Assembly: GCA_011053245.1 (NCBI GenBank)
Contig: DRGS01000171.1
Span: 1 to 20,325, forward strand
Source of the DNA: Phycisphaerales bacterium
GTDB lineage: Bacteria > Planctomycetota > Phycisphaerae > Sedimentisphaerales > Anaerohalosphaeraceae
Length of the DNA stretch: 20,325 bases
Direction: 5' to 3'
The position numbers and the translations under genes were made by a program. Shown here one piece after another: positions 7,972 to 14,617 of the stretch. The notes below the pieces were generated by a model, which saw only the letters and a program-made list of their open reading frames with translations, was not told the origin of the DNA and did no database searches. Numbering within the stretch: the first letter of the stretch is position 1; each line of letters begins with the position of its first letter.

Positions 7972-9186
7972 ATGGCAAGAAAAAACATGTATAACGATCA
8001 ATATCCTCCGGCTTTTGTAACATACGGCTGGTGTCGTAATGCCTATGGAGTAATACGCTCCCTCGGCCAGATGGGAGTTGAAGTGCATGTAGGAGACAAC
8101 TCGTCACTGGCAATGTCCAGAGTGTCCAGATACTGCAAGTCATTTACGAAACTGCCGAACTTTTTTACTCATCCAGAGCAATACTTCGAGGCAACATGCC
8201 AGGCACTAATAAAAACAGGCGCAAAGGTACTACTGCCATGTCACGAAGATGTCGGTCTTTTTTGCAAATGGCGAGAAAGGCTCCCTGAGTCAGTAATGAT
8301 AGCACTTCCAGAGCAAAGAACCTACGACCTCGTGGAAGATAAACTCGATTGCATTGAACTGGCACAAAAGCATGGATGCCCGGTACCGGAAATTTTTAGG
8401 ATCTCGGAAATTTCGGATTTAGAACGCTTTCGCCAAAAAAACGAATGGCCTCTTGTGATAAAGACGAGAATAGGCAACGGTTCAAAGGGTACACGCATCG
8501 TAAATAATTATGAGGAATTAGAAAGAAACTTTAAAAACCTGATAAACGAATTCGAGCTTCCTCCGGAAAGATGGCCGATCATACAGGAATACCTTCCCGG
8601 TTCGATCGCCTGGGTAAGCCTGCTTTATGAAAATGGCCAATGTGTAGCCAATAGTTCCTGCAAACCAATACGACACAAAGAAACAGACATCCATGGCAAT
8701 GCCACGCTCAGAGATACAGGAGATTACGAAGAACTGATCTCAAAAGCTGTATCTTTGATGAATGCGATCAAATGGCATGGTATAGCCCAGTTGGAGTTTA
8801 TTCCCGATAAGAACGGACAATTCAAACTAACCGAGATCAATGCACGCCCCTGGGGATCGATAGCATTACCGGTTGTATCGGGTGTGAACATACCGTATTT
8901 ATGGTATCTCATAGCTATCGACAAACTCGGCCCAAGGATGACAACTCCCAACAAAAAGGCAAAATGCAGATGGATTCTTGGTGACGGGATAGCACTGTTC
9001 GAATTACTTAAAAAAGGACAACTGAGAAAAGCACTGAAGATTTTCCAACTGCATCGAAATTGCTATTATGACGACTTCTCTTTGAGCGATCCGTTACCGC
9101 TGATACTCGAATCTCTTGATTATTTTATCAGATTTGTTAAATGGCGAGGCTCATCAAATCCGGTAACGGAAAACATGATACGATAA
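7972..9186 (+). CDS. ATP-grasp carboxylate-amine ligase-like protein (copy 2)
   Basis: About 404 aa, with the same architecture as copy 1. The Rossmann-like start is PAFVTYGWCRNAYGVIRSLGQMG. The middle has KVLLPCHEDVGLFCKWRERLPESVMIALP, matching FYMPGHDEGEVVAKYRDRLPNNVMIPL in copy 1. The ATP-grasp core has LVIKTRIGNGSKGTRIV, WPIIQEYLPGSIAWVSLLY, GNATLRDTGDYEELI, HGIAQLEFIP and LTEINARPWGSIALP. The metal-binding Glu and Asn are kept, so it should be active. Both copies end with a conserved helical tail (SLDYFIRFVKWRGSSNP here; SYFIRFLKYRSTNP in copy 1). Start choice is uncertain: TTG 7951, ATG 7972 and ATG 7987 are all in frame; AAAGAG lies a few bases before 7972. It is the last gene of the operon and converges on the sugar-phosphate transferase. 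Confidence 0.85.
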   Translation: MARKNMYNDQYPPAFVTYGWCRNAYGVIRSLGQMGVEVHVGDNSSLAMSRVSRYCKSFTKLPNFFTHPEQYFEATCQALIKTGAKVLLPCHEDVGLFCKWRERLPESVMIALPEQRTYDLVEDKLDCIELAQKHGCPVPEIFRISEISDLERFRQKNEWPLVIKTRIGNGSKGTRIVNNYEELERNFKNLINEFELPPERWPIIQEYLPGSIAWVSLLYENGQCVANSSCKPIRHKETDIHGNATLRDTGDYEELISKAVSLMNAIKWHGIAQLEFIPDKNGQFKLTEINARPWGSIALPVVSGVNIPYLWYLIAIDKLGPRMTTPNKKAKCRWILGDGIALFELLKKGQLRKALKIFQLHRNCYYDDFSLSDPLPLILESLDYFIRFVKWRGSSNPVTENMIR

Positions 9187-9205
9187 AACCGGTGTCGTAT
9201 CTGCA

Positions 9206-10318
9206 TCAATCCTTATTGCTAACCGCTCCGCGTAAACCGGTCATCTTCAAAAACCCCTTCTGCCACACCACCACACCGGAGATCACAAACACCCCAACCG
9301 CCGCAGCCAACGCATACTTCACGCTCATTTGACTAATGACAATACCCGCCAGGGCATACGCCCCCGATATTCCATAGCACAGCTTTACGGTTTTCTTTAA
9401 TGATAGCCCACGATCCATCATCTGATCGTATATGTGACCACGATCAGAAACAAAAAGCGGACGATTATTGATACCACGCCTGGCAAACGCCACTGTTGTA
9501 TCGAGTATCGGCAATCCGAATATCACTATCGAAGCTACGCCCCACACCACACCTGCACCAAGGAACATCACCATCATCGAAGCGATGGCAACGCCAAGAA
9601 ACAAACTGCCCGCATCGCCCATAAATATTTTTGCCGGATTCCAGTTAAAAGGCAGAAATCCGCAAACACTTCCAAGCAGTACAACTGCGACAATAGCACA
9701 AATACTACCCCCGTAATAGTTCGGCACCTGCTCGCCCAGCAGTACCGCCAGTCCCAACATACCAAAAGCGATCACAGCCGTAACGCCAGCGCACAACCCG
9801 TCAATACCGTCAAGCAAATTCAAAGAGTTCGTTGCACCCAATACGAATATCAGAATAACCACAAATCCCGCCACGCCAGCAATTGCCGCCGGCATTTCAA
9901 CCCCCAAAGGTTTCATCAGATAATTCAGATTCGGTCCGATGCCTGTAAGTAGCAATGCCGCGCCCGCAAGAACCTGACCAAGTACCTTCTGCCACGGGCG
10001 GATCTCCGCAACGTCGTCAATAACACCCGTCAGACACGCTATCGCTCCGCCACACATTACCCCCGCCAGCCATTTGCCCCGTAACAATAACATAGCCGCG
10101 AAGATACCAACGGCAAACCCAACAAAAATGCCTATCCCTCCAAGATATGCGGTCGGCTCTGTATGCGTCTTGACCAGTCCGTCGGGCCGGTCAACAATTC
10201 CCAGTTTTATCGCTATCTTCCGGCAAACTACCGTTGCGACTGCCCCGCTGACACAAGATATGACAACAAGGGGCCAAAATCGGCATATCGAATTCAGACT
10301 CCCTATACCATCGACCAT
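9206..10318 (-). CDS. Polyprenyl-phosphate HexNAc/sugar-1-phosphate transferase, WecA/MraY-like
   Basis: A 370-aa, roughly ten-helix integral membrane protein of the PNPT family, which transfers a sugar-1-phosphate from UDP-sugar to undecaprenyl phosphate and so starts lipid-linked glycans. The signature loops are in order: GIVDRPDGLVKTHTEPTAYLGGIGIF (D-x-P-x-x-R-K-x-H-x-x-x-x-P-x-x-G-G type), TNSLNLLDGIDGL (N-x-x-N-x-x-D-G-I-D-G-L), NWNPAKIFMGDAGSLFLG (F-M-G-D-x-G-S), and DRGHIYDQMMDRGLSLKKTV, where many WecA/TagO enzymes read HIHHRL. The C-terminal stretch is hydrophobic. AAGG about 8 nt before the ATG supports the start. It converges with the glycan operon, 19 nt from its last gene, and is a natural initiator for that pathway. 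WecA-like is preferred over true MraY because of the loop sequences; the sugar is unknown. Confidence 0.9.
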   Translation of the reverse strand: MVDGIGSLNSICRFWPLVVISCVSGAVATVVCRKIAIKLGIVDRPDGLVKTHTEPTAYLGGIGIFVGFAVGIFAAMLLLRGKWLAGVMCGGAIACLTGVIDDVAEIRPWQKVLGQVLAGAALLLTGIGPNLNYLMKPLGVEMPAAIAGVAGFVVILIFVLGATNSLNLLDGIDGLCAGVTAVIAFGMLGLAVLLGEQVPNYYGGSICAIVAVVLLGSVCGFLPFNWNPAKIFMGDAGSLFLGVAIASMMVMFLGAGVVWGVASIVIFGLPILDTTVAFARRGINNRPLFVSDRGHIYDQMMDRGLSLKKTVKLCYGISGAYALAGIVISQMSVKYALAAAVGVFVISGVVVWQKGFLKMTGLRGAVSNKD

Positions 10319-10433
10319 ATTATTGCCTTTCTGATAACAATAATCTCATGTGCTTTCGAAAACCATCGCAAATATCAATTTACAAAGCATTTCTGCAATG
10401 TAACCGTGACGAACAAAAATGTCCAGCAAAATC

Positions 10434-10462
10434 TTGACGGCCATGCTCTTTTGGAATACAAT
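10434..10462 (+). promoter_or_regulatory. Sigma70-type promoter for the TIGR03790 gene
   Basis: TTGACG (10434-10439) and TACAAT (10457-10462) are separated by exactly 17 nt. The inferred transcript starts near 10469, about 20 nt before ATG 10491, which excludes an upstream in-frame ATG at 10419 as the real start. Confidence 0.65.
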
Positions 10463-10490
10463 ATCCCGGAGTTATCTTCGTCGGATTAAA

Positions 10491-12044
10491 ATGAATATAT
10501 CGAACAGAATAATACTTACGATAGGCTTTTTCCTTGCCATGCTTGCATCTTCGGCCCTTGCCCTCCAGCCGGACCAGATACTCGTCATCGCAAACAATAA
10601 CAACCCCGACTCTATGCGCCTGGCAAAATATTATTGCCGCAAAAGATCCGTACCCCAAAACAATATCCTCGCCCTAAACCTTGGATCGAGATTGAAGGAC
10701 CAAATAAGCAGAAATGATTACAATAAGATCATCGCTACCGCCGTTCGCCAAAGATTATCAACGCTAAAAGGTAGCGAAAAAATAAAATGTTTGCTAACCC
10801 TTTACGGGGTCCCCTATAAAGTCGGCCCTCGAAAGCCTCTGGCTGACCGCAGCAAAGACACCCTCGCCTTGCAGAAACTCTTCCGCCCGAAATCGGAGCA
10901 ACTCGCCAACATTATTAGCCAGGTCAAAGCGATTGCCAACCCCGATTACCACCCGCCTGCAAAGGCTACACCTGCGATACAAAAAGCCGTAAGGACACTC
11001 CAATCGGATTTCGACGACGCCCTCAAGAGAGCCCGGAACATACAGGAACAAACCTTCAGACAGCAGCATCTGCAAAAATGGCTTTCGCTTCACTCGGTTT
11101 GTTACGGCAAGGTCAATACCGTACAGATCGCGAAAGAAAAACTCGGCATCGCCATACCGCTGACCGATGTCGACCAGCTCCGATTCAAGCAAAAAGCAAA
11201 ACTCTTCAAGCAGGCAAAATCAGAAAACTGGCCAACGGATAAAAAAATCGCAAACGGTTACTATCAGGCCCTCGAAACCATCTCCGGCTTGACCGGCCAG
11301 ATACTCCAGCTAACCAATGACATCGACATGATCAAGGGGATCGAAACGGACGCCGCACTCGACAGCGAACTTTCAATGGTCATGTTCGAACCTTACGAAC
11401 TCTACCGATGGCAGCCAAACGAACTAAAGCAGCGTCTCCTCTGGATCGGCGTAAAGACCCTCATGGTCTCAAGGATCGACGCACCAACCTACAAAATTTG
11501 CCAGAGCCTGATCGACAAAGCCATCGCCACCGAAGCAAAGGGCCTAAACGGAAACGCATACTTCGACTCCGGCAAAACAGGTGGAGGCTTATATGATATA
11601 TACGACCAGTACATAAAGGACGCCGCCGAACTGTTCCGAAAAGACTCCTCGATGAAAGTAACTCAGCAGCAGACCCTGAAACTCTTCGCACCCGGCACAT
11701 GCCCCGACACCGCCATATATTGCGGGTGGTACAGCCTCAGAAAATACATAGACGCGTTCGATTTCGTAGATGGCGCCGTCGGATACCACATCGCAAGTCT
11801 CGAAGCAACCAAACTCCGATCCGCCACCTCCGCCCAGTGGTGCCCGGCAATGCTCAGAGACGGAATAACCGCAACCATCGGAGCCGTCGCCGAACCATAC
11901 CTCGGTGCCTTCCCCCCACCGCAGCAATTCTTCCGACAACTCTTAAGGGGACGAACACTCGCAGAAGCCTACTACAAAACAAATCCATACAACTCATGGC
12001 AGATGCTCCTCATCGGAGACCCCCTATACGCCCCCTTCAAATAA
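10491..12044 (+). CDS. TIGR03790 family secreted protein
   Basis: A 517-aa exported protein of unknown function. The N-terminus is a signal peptide: a basic start, a hydrophobic core (IILTIGFFLAMLASSALA) and likely cleavage after ALA at residue 24. Family signatures follow: DQILVIANNNNPDSMRLAKYYCRKRSVP, LLTLYGVPYKV, DSELSMVMFE, MVSRIDAPTYKICQSLIDKA, AIYCGWYSLRKYIDAFDFVDGAVGYH, then W-C-P-x-M-L-x-D-G-I-x-A-T-x-G-A-V-x-E-P-Y-L, and the closing SWQMLLIGDPLYAPFK. The GDPLY ending resembles C25/caspase-like peptidases, but I cannot confirm a catalytic pair. Between LYGVPYKV and DSELSMV lies a long charged helical stretch of about 190 residues that looks like an insert. ATG 10491 is placed by the promoter upstream. 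The gene converges with the VanZ gene, only 10 nt apart. Confidence 0.85.
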   Translation: MNISNRIILTIGFFLAMLASSALALQPDQILVIANNNNPDSMRLAKYYCRKRSVPQNNILALNLGSRLKDQISRNDYNKIIATAVRQRLSTLKGSEKIKCLLTLYGVPYKVGPRKPLADRSKDTLALQKLFRPKSEQLANIISQVKAIANPDYHPPAKATPAIQKAVRTLQSDFDDALKRARNIQEQTFRQQHLQKWLSLHSVCYGKVNTVQIAKEKLGIAIPLTDVDQLRFKQKAKLFKQAKSENWPTDKKIANGYYQALETISGLTGQILQLTNDIDMIKGIETDAALDSELSMVMFEPYELYRWQPNELKQRLLWIGVKTLMVSRIDAPTYKICQSLIDKAIATEAKGLNGNAYFDSGKTGGGLYDIYDQYIKDAAELFRKDSSMKVTQQQTLKLFAPGTCPDTAIYCGWYSLRKYIDAFDFVDGAVGYHIASLEATKLRSATSAQWCPAMLRDGITATIGAVAEPYLGAFPPPQQFFRQLLRGRTLAEAYYKTNPYNSWQMLLIGDPLYAPFK

Positions 12045-12054
12045 AACCTGTGCG

Positions 12055-12786
12055 TTATTCCTCCTGCCAAAGCATCCGCGTTACGAAATAGGAAACCGCC
12101 ACCGCGCAAACTATTGCCGCCGCCGCCGTCAAAAAATCCGTCCACCAGATGACCCTGCCCATAAAAACCGAGCAGATCTTAACTGCCCCCAATAACAGAA
12201 CCGGCCCCCCGATTGCTGCCCCGAACCACCTTGACCCCTTACCGAACCGCTCACTCAAAAACTCATTGCGGTCGAGATACTGCACCCACACCAATGTAAG
12301 GAACAGATACGCGACAAAATAAAACGCCGTATTGATGACCGCACTGCCCCCGATCAAAGCTGCCCGCGAAAAATTCGTCATCGCAAAGATAACACTCGCC
12401 GACGTCACTAACAAAGCCGGCCAGAAGCTGAACACCGAAAGCACCACCAAACCGAAAAACGCCCCTAACAGATCCGCGACAAAATCATGAACATCCGCAT
12501 TTCGCCCCACACGCCCCTGCAGCCACTCGTCGATCGCCCCGTACCAAACAACACCCGCAAGCACCAACCAGCACTTAACCTTGCCCCACTGCACCTTCGA
12601 ATACGGACTGATCGCAAGCCACGTCAGCGAAACCAACACAAGATACGCTAAAAAATGCATAGCCTTATCCGAAAGCCCCGATTTCCGCGCAATCTCCGGA
12701 ATCGGAATATGCGTCACGATAAACAGCGCAGGCCAATAGATCGCCAAGGCTGCCACAATATACTTATGTCTTCTCAGTAATGCCAT
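12055..12786 (-). CDS. VanZ family membrane protein
   Basis: A 243-aa polytopic membrane protein. The first half is a VanZ domain: a first helix (IVAALAIYWPALFIVTHIPIPEI), then LSDKAMHFLAYLVLVSLTWLA, matching the S/P-D-K-x-x-H-F-x-x-Y block, then VWYGAIDEWLQGRVGRNADVHDFVADLLGAFFGLVVL, matching D-E-x-x-Q...R-x-x-D-x-x-D-x-x-A-N. The second half adds about three further hydrophobic segments and is not part of the core domain. VanZ gives low-level teicoplanin resistance in enterococci, but most homologues are uncharacterised envelope proteins, so no resistance role is claimed. The start ATG sits only about 8 nt after a perfect -10 hexamer (see separate entry), so the transcript would have almost no leader. 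Confidence 0.85.
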   Translation of the reverse strand: MALLRRHKYIVAALAIYWPALFIVTHIPIPEIARKSGLSDKAMHFLAYLVLVSLTWLAISPYSKVQWGKVKCWLVLAGVVWYGAIDEWLQGRVGRNADVHDFVADLLGAFFGLVVLSVFSFWPALLVTSASVIFAMTNFSRAALIGGSAVINTAFYFVAYLFLTLVWVQYLDRNEFLSERFGKGSRWFGAAIGGPVLLLGAVKICSVFMGRVIWWTDFLTAAAAIVCAVAVSYFVTRMLWQEE

Positions 12787-12794
12787 AAGCTCCG

Positions 12795-12823
12795 ATTATA
12801 ACCGCCCCAGCCACTTTTCGCAA
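12795..12823 (-). promoter_or_regulatory. Promoter for the VanZ gene, giving a near-leaderless transcript
   Basis: On the minus strand TTGCGA (12823-12818) and a perfect TATAAT (12800-12795) are spaced by 17 nt. A normal transcription start would fall at about 12788-12787, next to ATG 12786. A GGAG lies between the -10 and the ATG but would be only partly transcribed. Confidence 0.5.
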
Positions 12824-12855
12824 CCGCCGCCGTGCGAAATTTTTTATCTCCACCC

Positions 12856-12884
12856 TTTAATTCCCCGCAAAATTACTTTATCAT
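12856..12884 (+). promoter_or_regulatory. Possible promoter for the LAB_N/DJ-1 operon
   Basis: TTTAAT (12856-12861) and TATCAT (12879-12884) lie 17 nt apart, upstream of ATG 12928. The -35 is poor and the -10 matches five of six consensus bases. It is divergent from, and close to, the VanZ promoter. Confidence 0.35.
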
Positions 12885-12927
12885 GCTCAAAGATCGAAAC
12901 AAGCTATCATTAATACGGAGAAAGATC

Positions 12928-13269
12928 ATGTTAGACGCATTAACGACCGCACTTCAAAACGCTATCTTACAGGTAAAGCTCGACCCATGGTGGGAGGCAA
13001 CCGCATTCGTCGGAGAAGCTATATTCGGCGGCCGCTTCGTCCTCCAGTGGCTCGTCAGCGAATACCGCAAAAGATCGCAGGTCCCCATCGCATTCTGGTA
13101 CATGTCAATCGTCGGCAGCATCATACTCGCCGTCTACTCCATACACATCGAAAAACCCGTCCTAATACTCGCCTTCACGCTCCAGATCGGAATCTACGTC
13201 CGCAACCTCATATTGATAAAAAAACACGGAAACCAAAACGATAATCCCCAACCCCAAACATCAGGTTAA
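12928..13269 (+). CDS. Lipid-A-disaccharide synthase N-terminal domain (LAB_N) membrane protein
   Basis: A 113-aa small membrane protein. The sequence WWEATAFVGEAIFGGRFVLQWLVSEYRKRSQVPIAFWYMSIVGSIILAVYSI and IGIYVRNLILIKK matches the LAB_N domain (three helices, with R-F-x-x-Q-W-x-x-S-E and P-x-x-F-W-x-x-S-x-x-G) found at the N-terminus of some LpxB proteins and as free-standing proteins. The catalytic LpxB part is absent here. Stand-alone members are often near glycosyltransferases for lipid-linked sugars; a transport or flippase-like role is possible but not shown. GGAG about 8 nt before ATG 12928 sets the start; longer in-frame versions would begin inside the promoter region. A DJ-1/PfpI gene follows 16 nt later and is probably co-transcribed. 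Confidence 0.85.
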   Translation: MLDALTTALQNAILQVKLDPWWEATAFVGEAIFGGRFVLQWLVSEYRKRSQVPIAFWYMSIVGSIILAVYSIHIEKPVLILAFTLQIGIYVRNLILIKKHGNQNDNPQPQTSG

Positions 13270-13285
13270 TAAAGGAGCCATAACC

Positions 13286-13810
13286 ATGTCTGAAACCAAT
13301 CCCAAAAAAGCCGTCCTCATAATCGCCGCGCAAACATTCCGCGACGAAGAACTCTTCGACACCCAAGCCGCCCTCGAATCCGCCGGTGTAGAAACCGTCA
13401 TTGCCAGCACAAAGATCGGAACCTGCACAGGCAAACTCGGCCGCAATGCCGAATCCACAATGCTCGTAAAGGACATAAACGTCGACGACTTTGACGCAAT
13501 AGTCTTCATAGGAGGCGGCGGAGCAATGCAGTATTACAACGACCCCGACGCCCTCAAAACCGCTACCGACGCCTGCACTAAGGACAAGGTCATAGCCGCA
13601 ATTTGCATCGCCCCCAGGATCCTCGCCAACGCAGGCTTACTGAAAGGCATCTCCGCCACATGCTACGAAAGCGAAGCCAAAGCTCTAAAGAAACTCGGCG
13701 CAAAATTCCAGACCGCCGACGTAATAAAGGACAAAAAATTCATAACCGCATCAGGCCCCCAAGCAGCCAAAGAATTCGGACAAACAATCGCAAAAGCGCT
13801 GACCCAATAA
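13286..13810 (+). CDS. DJ-1/PfpI family protein
   Basis: A 174-aa class I glutamine amidotransferase-like protein. KAVLIIAAQTFRDEELFDTQAALESAGVETVIAS is the first Rossmann strand and the region with the conserved acidic residue (E21 or E22). DAIVFIGGGGAMQYYNDPDA is the G-G-x-G loop. VIAAICIAPRILANAGLLKG carries the nucleophilic-elbow Cys107 in A-I-C-I-A-P. ITASGPQAAKEFGQTIAKAL ends the domain. The family includes glyoxalase III/deglycase-like, protease and chaperone activities, and the sequence does not decide among them. AAAGGAGCC before the ATG is a strong ribosome site. It lies 16 nt after the LAB_N gene, which suggests co-transcription though not a shared pathway. Confidence 0.9.
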   Translation: MSETNPKKAVLIIAAQTFRDEELFDTQAALESAGVETVIASTKIGTCTGKLGRNAESTMLVKDINVDDFDAIVFIGGGGAMQYYNDPDALKTATDACTKDKVIAAICIAPRILANAGLLKGISATCYESEAKALKKLGAKFQTADVIKDKKFITASGPQAAKEFGQTIAKALTQ

Positions 13811-13830
13811 ACCCCCACTGTCATCGTGTG

Positions 13831-13858
13831 GCACCTTCAAGCGAAAGCTTGCCGGTGC
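13831..13858 (+). repeat. Hairpin with GAAA tetraloop after the DJ-1 gene
   Basis: GCACC and CAAGC pair with GCTTG and GGTGC around a GAAA loop, with two mismatches in the stem. No T-run follows, so it is not a classical terminator. It may be a dispersed palindrome or protect the 3' end of the mRNA. Confidence 0.45.
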
Positions 13859-13984
13859 AAAAAACCGAAGGGCGACATAATGTAGTTGGTAGGGCCGGCC
13901 AACCTGTCGCGTCGAAGCCCTAAATCCTTCGTAGTTTTAACGAAGTAGGATGGCGAAGACGGGTGCCCACCGATCAATGACTTT

Positions 13985-14014
13985 GTCATTCCCGCATGCT
14001 TTAAGCGGGAATCC
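13985..14014. repeat. GTCATTCCCGC-type palindrome, copy 1
   Basis: GTC, then ATTCCCGC, a 9-nt loop, GCGGGAAT, then CC. The stem is a perfect 8-bp inverted repeat. Confidence 0.7.
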
Positions 14015-14160
14015 ACATTAAAATAAACATCGCGACCTGTCGCGTCGTAGTGTAAACGGAGACGGAAGCGATTCCGATTCATTTAGCCCCGCCTGCCCCG
14101 AGCGTAGTCGAAGGGTATTCCTGAATGCGGGGTAAGGGCCAAAGGCCCGCATACGACACA

Positions 14161-14209
14161 ATGAACCTCCCAACTGTCATTGCGAGGAGCGAAGCGACGT
14201 GGCAATCTC
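14161..14209. repeat. GTCATTGCGAGG-type repeat with leading duplicated segment, copy 1
   Basis: GTCATTGCGAGGAGC at 14176 runs to GACGTGGCAATCTC at 14209; ATTGC and GCAAT pair at the ends. Bases 14161-14190 are identical to 14446-14475, so the duplicated block includes 15 nt ahead of the palindrome. Confidence 0.7.
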
Positions 14210-14242
14210 TGGCTCAACAATTTTCGCAAACCTCTAAATATT

Positions 14243-14272
14243 GTCATTCCCGCATGCCCCTGGCGGGAATCT
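14243..14272. repeat. GTCATTCCCGC-type palindrome, copy 2
   Basis: Same perfect 8-bp stem as copy 1 (ATTCCCGC with GCGGGAAT) around a different 9-nt loop. Confidence 0.7.
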
Positions 14273-14293
14273 ATATCGCACGACTCCCCCTTT

Positions 14294-14318
14294 GTCATAC
14301 CCGCGCAGGCGGGTATCC
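14294..14318. repeat. GTCATACCCGC-type palindrome, copy 3
   Basis: ATACCCGC, loop GCAG, GCGGGTAT. The T-to-A change in the left arm relative to copies 1-2 is matched by A-to-T in the right arm. Confidence 0.7.
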
Positions 14319-14404
14319 ATGTTTTGTGCTTTGTGTTTTGAAAATTCGAGATTGTTTAGGATTTCGATATTCGAATTTCGGATTTAACCATACCATCCCC
14401 TTTT

Positions 14405-14428
14405 GTCATTCCAGCGCAGGCTGGAATC
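14405..14428. repeat. GTCATTCCAGC-type palindrome, copy 4
   Basis: ATTCCAGC, loop GCAG, GCTGGAAT. The C-to-A change in the left arm is matched by G-to-T in the right arm. Confidence 0.7.
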
Positions 14429-14445
14429 TATGCTCCACAATTAAA

Positions 14446-14496
14446 ATGAACCTCCCAACTGTCATTGCGAGGAGCCGCAGGCGACGTGGCAATCTC
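14446..14496. repeat. GTCATTGCGAGG-type repeat with leading duplicated segment, copy 2
   Basis: Bases 14446-14475 repeat 14161-14190 exactly. The following part reads CGCAGGCGACGTGGCAATCTC, two bases longer than the corresponding part of copy 1 and with a changed centre. It ends about 45 nt before the island promoter. Confidence 0.7.
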
Positions 14497-14539
14497 AGGC
14501 GTTACGACTACGTGTACCTCCACTTTAACGGAATTCCCC

Positions 14540-14567
14540 TTGACAACCAACCCCCAACCCCTAAAAT
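14540..14567 (+). promoter_or_regulatory. Sigma70-type promoter of the accessory island operon
   Basis: A perfect TTGACA (14540-14545) and TAAAAT (14562-14567) are 16 nt apart, ending 50 nt before ATG 14618. The spacer is a C/A-rich tract. It marks the left start of the island transcript. Confidence 0.65.
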
Positions 14568-14617
14568 ACCCTGTAAGCACGGAAACAGCTATCACACTTC
14601 CACTGGAAAGGGAGAAT

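Larger units (their letters stand above)
13811..14539. repeat. Gene-free mosaic of dispersed short palindromic repeats
   Basis: About 730 bases with no convincing gene. It contains the GAAA hairpin at 13831-13858, a stem at 13924-13951 (ATCC and TTCGT pairing with ACGAA and GGAT), a 13-nt direct repeat ACCTGTCGCGTCG at 13902-13914 and 14035-14047, four GTCATTCCCGC-type palindromes and two GTCATTGCGAGG-type elements (separate entries). Open frames crossing it only read through repeats. It separates the housekeeping genes from the accessory island. Confidence 0.75.

Noticed and set aside
9434..9952. 172-codon plus-strand frame opposite the polyprenyl-phosphate transferase
   Set aside because: Its composition (many H, R, Q, T) is what the antisense of a hydrophobic membrane protein gives; no start signals.
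11589..11939. Minus-strand frame inside the TIGR03790 gene
   Set aside because: Antisense shadow rich in G, E and V; the plus-strand family match explains the sequence.
12055..12786. Glycopeptide resistance gene
   Set aside because: The VanZ domain is widespread in envelope proteins, and no van cluster genes are near.
13831..13858. Rho-independent terminator of the DJ-1 operon
   Set aside because: The hairpin is good but no T-run follows on either strand.
13603..13923. Frame overlapping the DJ-1 gene and the repeat mosaic
   Set aside because: Arg/His/Gln-rich out-of-frame reading of the DJ-1 gene, continuing into repeats.
14465..14617. N-terminal extension of the NDT/TIR-like protein by 51 residues
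   Set aside because: The extension reads through a dispersed palindrome and the promoter; the strong ribosome site and promoter both favour ATG 14618.
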